Assembly (NCBI GenBank): GCA_020091685.1
Contig: CM034595.1
Coordinates: 21,747,564 to 21,811,563, forward strand
Direction: 5' to 3'
Length of the DNA stretch: 64,000 nt
Origin: Lutjanus erythropterus
Lineage: Eukaryota > Chordata > Actinopteri > Lutjaniformes > Lutjanidae
Shown: positions 56,501 through 62,500 of the stretch, piece after piece
Layout of the letters: every line of letters starts with the position of its first letter
Numbering within the stretch: position 1 is the first letter of the stretch
The notes under the pieces: model-generated
The model's input: only the letters and a program-made list of their open reading frames with translations
What the model was told of the DNA's origin: nothing
Database searches by the model: none
Made by a program: the position numbers and the translations under genes

Positions 56501-59500
56501 GACTGTCTTATCTTGTTGACTCCATGGTTCTTCAGTTCCAGCTATAAGTATGAAGATCACAACCAAACAGGAGGTGCTTCGCCGGGGCCAGACGCTAAAT
56601 CTGGAGTGCCATTCTGGAAGCAGCAACCCCAAGGCCAACATCTCCTGGAGTCTGGGTGCCCTCAGGTTTGGCAAGGCAGTCGGTGGAAAGCTCATAGCAG
56701 ACTGACACATGTTGATAGGGGCATTTTCCTGGCTAGTTCATGGCTGATATTTATCCTGTTAAATATGGCAATGATGCATGATTGCTTGTTGAACTTGAAC
56801 TCCCCTGTTGATTGGATGTGCTGGATGGGATTTCTGTTCCAGGTTCCAGGGAGTGGAGCAGCCACCCAGGCAAGCTCATTTTGCTGGAGTGTCAGTGAGC
56901 AGTTCTCTCTCCCTGAATCTGAGTTCACAGCATCACAACCAGAGGGTCATTTGCCAGGCCTACAGTCCTTTGCTGGCGGAGGGGGCCAACACTTTCTTCA
57001 AACTCAATGTACTTTGTAAGTGGGGGGTGAATTGTTTCTTCATTTCTGAGTTTGTTTGTTTCCCTTTATTTCTTCTTGGCGAGTGACCAAGAAATGTGGT
57101 TTGCATAAAACTTAAACGATGCATAATGATGATCTATGATGGTGTGGGTGTAAGCTGCTTTACTGCTGTACTTTTGCACAGAAATGTCAGCGTATAGTAT
57201 GTGTATGTGTGTGTTTTTTTTTGTTTACTGGAAACCTTTGTTGTGATTTGTGGGTCTGTTGAGCTCTGCGGCAGTGTGTCCTAATTGTGCATTTGCTTTG
57301 CTGCATGGCCATGTTTGTCTTTGATGCCATTTCACAGGCAGCAGCCAGCCACTGCTTCAAAGCTTGGTACTGTGTACGAGCATGAAGGAATGTCACTGTG
57401 TGTTTGTGCAGAGCTGCAGTTGGACAACAGCGCTGTCACTCGTCGTTTTAATGCCTGTCCCTCTCCCTCCCGCATTGCCTAACTCCCCCGTCGTCTAAGT
57501 ATGTGAAGTTGTTTAGATCTGGAATTATTGGTGGGATGTCGACTTTCTACTGGTTTGACTCTCATTAGTGTCTCTTACTGCTTTCATGCTCAACATGTTT
57601 TTGTGTGTCTTTGTGTTCCCCTCTTTCTGGTTGTTGTCATTTAGAGGGTCTGAGTTTATATTTGTGCCTCTGCGCATGTATTTTTGGTGTAAATCCAATA
57701 AACACAGTATGTTGCTGCAACGTTGTGATCGGGACACTCATTTAGCTACGATGTAGCAATGGTCCTCCAACATTACACTCAAAATGTTAAATTGCAGTTA
57801 TGTTACTGATGCATTACATTTAAAACATGACATTGCAGCAAAATTACCCTACCTTGCTCCTCCCATCTTAGTAGCAACATTTAAACTAACTTGCTGGTGA
57901 CAACACTCTGGAAATTATCTTGATGGTTGCTACAGCATTACATGTTACAAAAATTACATTGTGACTGTGTTTCTGCAGCAACTGTGTGTTAGTAGAGAAT
58001 TTACTGTAGCTGTATTTGTGTGCTATATGTGTGTCAGACCCACCAGAGTTCAGCGCAGAGCAGCCAACCCAGGTCCAGGTGCTGGAGGATGACATGGCAA
58101 CCATCCCACTGCTGGTCTCAGCTAACCCTGAGGAGGTCTCCTGCACTTGGCTGCACCGCAGGGAGAAGCTGGTCAAAGGTGATCCAGGGCTGTGTGATGG
58201 CTCTATAAACCAGGTCCTAGTTGAGCTGAGCCAGCAAGTAAGCACTCAGCTCTGCCATTCAGGGCCTGAATAAAACATGGCAGGTTAGCCAGCATGGGAC
58301 CCTGCCAAATGTGATTCTCATTATGGCTCTAATGTATGCAGTCTAAATGAGGATTGCTGTCTCACTGAATACAACACAAGGGTTCTAAACCTGGCTTCTC
58401 CTCCAGGCCGGTGTCATCAGGGCCCTGCTGCCTGCACCCACTCTCTTTCTCTGTTAACTCCATCATACACAGCCCCCACCATAAAATGACTGTATCCTGA
58501 AAGTAGAAACACACTTATTACTATATTTTTTAACTGCTGTGGTACAGAAGGTGTCTTTCACTCAGCCTATTGTTGGCTTGATGTGGGAATCCAGCCAGGC
58601 CAATCAATAATGCAGGATTAGATGTCACTTAGAGACCGGCGGCCAGAGGACATGCGGTTGATGAGCGTGTAATGAATACTTAATTTATCATCGGTTTGCA
58701 TGTCTGCATGTGTGTGTGTTCCCATGCTTGTGTGAAGAGGGGGACCTGCGCTACCACTGGTCAGACGACAACTCTCTGGAGATCAAGAACGTCACAAGGA
58801 AAGATGCCGGCATTTACACAATCAAGTGCACAAATGACGAGGGTGTCAACCAGACCTCCATCATGCTGGATGTTCAGTGTAAGAACTTACACACAAAGAA
58901 CTGTAGAGCAGACACATGTGACCACACACGTTCAGATTTTGTCAGGTGTACTCCAGGTTTTATGTGATCATACAAACAAAACAAATTGAAACAAGTTATT
59001 TCCACAAGTGAAACTTTTATTACCCATAACTGTAGATCATTTTGCACATATTAAAACTGACATAGGTGGCAGCTGTGCTGTAAGCTAAGGTGCAACTGTA
59101 ATTTTTTTCACCATGCCTTTGAAAAAAAGTTTGATTATTTACAATGGTCTAGAGATTAAAGCAATAGTTCACAGAGCACCTATCAAAGGAAAATGGACAA
59201 AACAGAAAAAGAGATGAAAATTATAATACAGATACAAATAACAAAGTTACAAATTACTTTACATTGTTGGAACAGGGTTAAAACATTTCAGGATTGCAAT
59301 GAGGCAAATAAAATCTGACTATTAAAATAATACAATAAAATAATACAAAGTAAAACTGAATAAATTAACCAACAATAAGATTAAAATGATAACAATAATA
59401 ATAAAGCAAATAAGAAGGAAATGAAACATTGTACTAGCATTAATAAAAAGCAAGATATCTTTTGAGAAATGATTTAAGGGACACTAACTGAACTAATTAA

Positions 59501-62500
59501 TTCTATTTCTACATAGTCTGCCCATAAATCCCAATACATTTTACACACTGGATGTTTAAATTATGTCACAGATCTTCTGCAAGCCTCAGAGAGAAAATAT
59601 TTAAAATGGTGCTTTTTTTATAATCATTATTTTTTTACCGTCCTGCAGTCCATTCATAATTAATCATCTTTTTTCAGGTTCTAATGTGCCAGATTTGCAG
59701 GTATACCTGCAGGTGCTGTGGGTCACAAGTTAACCACATCATTTATCTCTGCTGAAGAGCCTTCCTCTTCCTTTAAATATGGAGAAGGAGCAGAATTTCT
59801 TGCACTTTGCAAATCATCCATTTTGCACATTGGATTTGAATCTTTATGCTGCTGCTGCTAACAGCGTGTTTTTGAACTTGTCTAAAGCTGCAAAGTATCA
59901 GAACCATCAGTGCTTCCACATGCGCTGACACACCCAGACAACAACATTGACTTTCAGCTCTTGCCCAGCAAACATGCCTGATTAATTAGGCCTCCATGCA
60001 AGGCCGTGCACCTCCACTGCTGCCCCAGGCCCAGCCTCGAGCTGCAGGCCCTCTGCCCCGATACTGATGATTTAATAATGGAAGTGTTGAAAATGTAGGT
60101 CTGCCTGTTTCACCAAAGCCCATGGTACAGGCCTAATGGATTCTGCCGTCCTGATCTGACTGGGCCTGACAGTTGTAGATATTCATTATGTATGGAGGAT
60201 TGTAGTAGCTTTTATGGGTGGCAGTGTAGCCCACTTAACAATGTCGGTCTTGGTTAGCGGGCCAACATGGGCAGATCCCACCAACCCAAAGGTCTCTGTC
60301 TCTCTAGTGTTCCCCGCCACTGTTCTTCAAGTGTGAACATAGGTTTAGACAAGTCGGCACTAATGGTCTTATTGTTGCGAGTACATGGCACTCATGGGAA
60401 GTATAAAAAGCTTGTGATGTAGAGGCAAATAAAGATAAGAAGAGGAACGTTGTAGTCAGGGAGGAGAGATGATTTAATGAAGAGAGGAATCAAGGGAGGA
60501 GGATGGGTCAGTCTCACATAGTTGATATGCCAATGTGCTGTCAGTGGACGACTGTGTGGGTCACATGCAATGGCGGCTGGTGTTTTTTTCTCTAGGGTGG
60601 GCTACGCACACTTTAAAATGTAGTTGAGAAAACTCATAATTTTAAGAAAACTGGCTTCACAAAATTTTTGAGGTTTAAGTCAAACTCAAAATCGCATGTT
60701 TTGAAGTAAACAAAAACAAAGGTTTTGTTGAGATAATTTACTTTTTTTTATTTTTAGGTTTTAGACCCCAGAAATTCAGTATTTCAAAGTGTCACAGTGA
60801 GCTAAGAACCCAACTTGGATTATTTTAAGGCCTGAAAATCAAATCGTTGCAAATGAAAATTATATATTCTTAGCTTTACTTTAACTGTAATGAATTTACT
60901 CAGCAATTTTTAAAAGACTAAAGTAGCGAAAAGTGCCTCTAAGTGTTCTCACAGGACAGGGACACAGACAAACAGACAATGATCCTAAAGAATATGATGA
61001 ATTACTATAGATTAAACTACCTGACAGTATATAAAGTAGTTAAAATTAACATTATACAATATAGACATTAGGTTTTGACTCTGAGCATTTCTTGCATCAT
61101 CTCACACAAGGTGTTATATACTCAACTACTCATTCTTGTGCATTAAATGTCAGATGCACCATGAGGCACTCATGTTCTGCTGTGACGCATCTTGTTTAAA
61201 ATGTTTTCACACATTAAAGACGTACACAGCACAATAAATGCCAATAAAGAAGGAGAGAGTGAGTCATTGATATAGGAACTGTGGGAAATTATTATGTTTG
61301 GCAATGTAACAGATCACATCAATTAGGCTTTTTCAGATTTCAGTTTTGCATTGCCTTTGTATTGTGCATGCTGATATGTGCTGCTCAGGGCCGTGTCAAT
61401 GAGACTTTCATGGGCAGTCTGTGTAAAAAGTTTGTGTAATCTATAGCCTCTACCCCTATGTAAGATCCTGCAGGTCAGGTGTTGGTTTCCCTTTGGCATC
61501 CACAGCTCTTTTTTTTTCATAAGCCAGAGCTGAAAAAATGTTTATTATCCACGCTGATTACCGCAATTAAGCTATCCACACTAATAAGTGACAGAAGTTG
61601 TGGAGCAGGCAGACTCCAGATCTATGAACAATCATATCAGAAAAAAGTCCTTTAAGTCCTTTGTAGACAACATCCACATGGCGTCAATTTGTTCTTCCAA
61701 TAGATGCTATGAGCTAACTGATTAGCTTACAGAGAAGCTCATACACTCTCACAAAGCTTAGAATACACTGGGTTTAGTGCATACAGAAACACAGGTATCA
61801 TCTGCCTCAGATTTCAGGAAAAGCGATTTTTAGGAGCAAGCTGTGACAAATACTTTAAAACTATTCTGACTAAGTATATGAAGTGCGGAGAAAAACTATG
61901 AATAATGAACATAAACAAAGAATACATAAATGCATAAAATTATTAATCATGAATATGAAGAAATTTCCTGCTAGGATTGGTGTGGCACTGCTTCCCCTGA
62001 CTGCACATTACTGCCCCAACAACCATCTAACAAGAATTCGGGCAAAGAATTTGTGCCAGAGTAATTTAGAAATTTTTAAACTATATTTTATCGCAGATTA
62101 TGCTCCTACTCACAAACTATACAATAATTACACTGATCATTAAAAAAATATATATTTATATGTTTCAAAGTAATTAAGTCTCTTTCAGCGCAGATCTAGG
62201 TCGTGAGAGGGACAGTGCCCCAGCACCCTCTATTGGCCAGGCACCACTGGTCACATGACCGACTCGGTTTGTTTACAGAAGCATCGGTAATCCTCCAACA
62301 TATAGGGAGGTTAATGGTGTTGTATCTGAAACATAGAGGCCAATTAAGACAGGGTTATGAACAAGTTCAAAGGCAAACAAGTGTAAGAGTAATTATAGGA
62401 ACACAGCTTTCCTGTTTAATGGGTTGGCAAATGATTTGTCCCAGTTTGGCCTTTTAACCTTTTAACCCTGTCCTGTTTTCTACTCTCAGATGCTCCCAGT

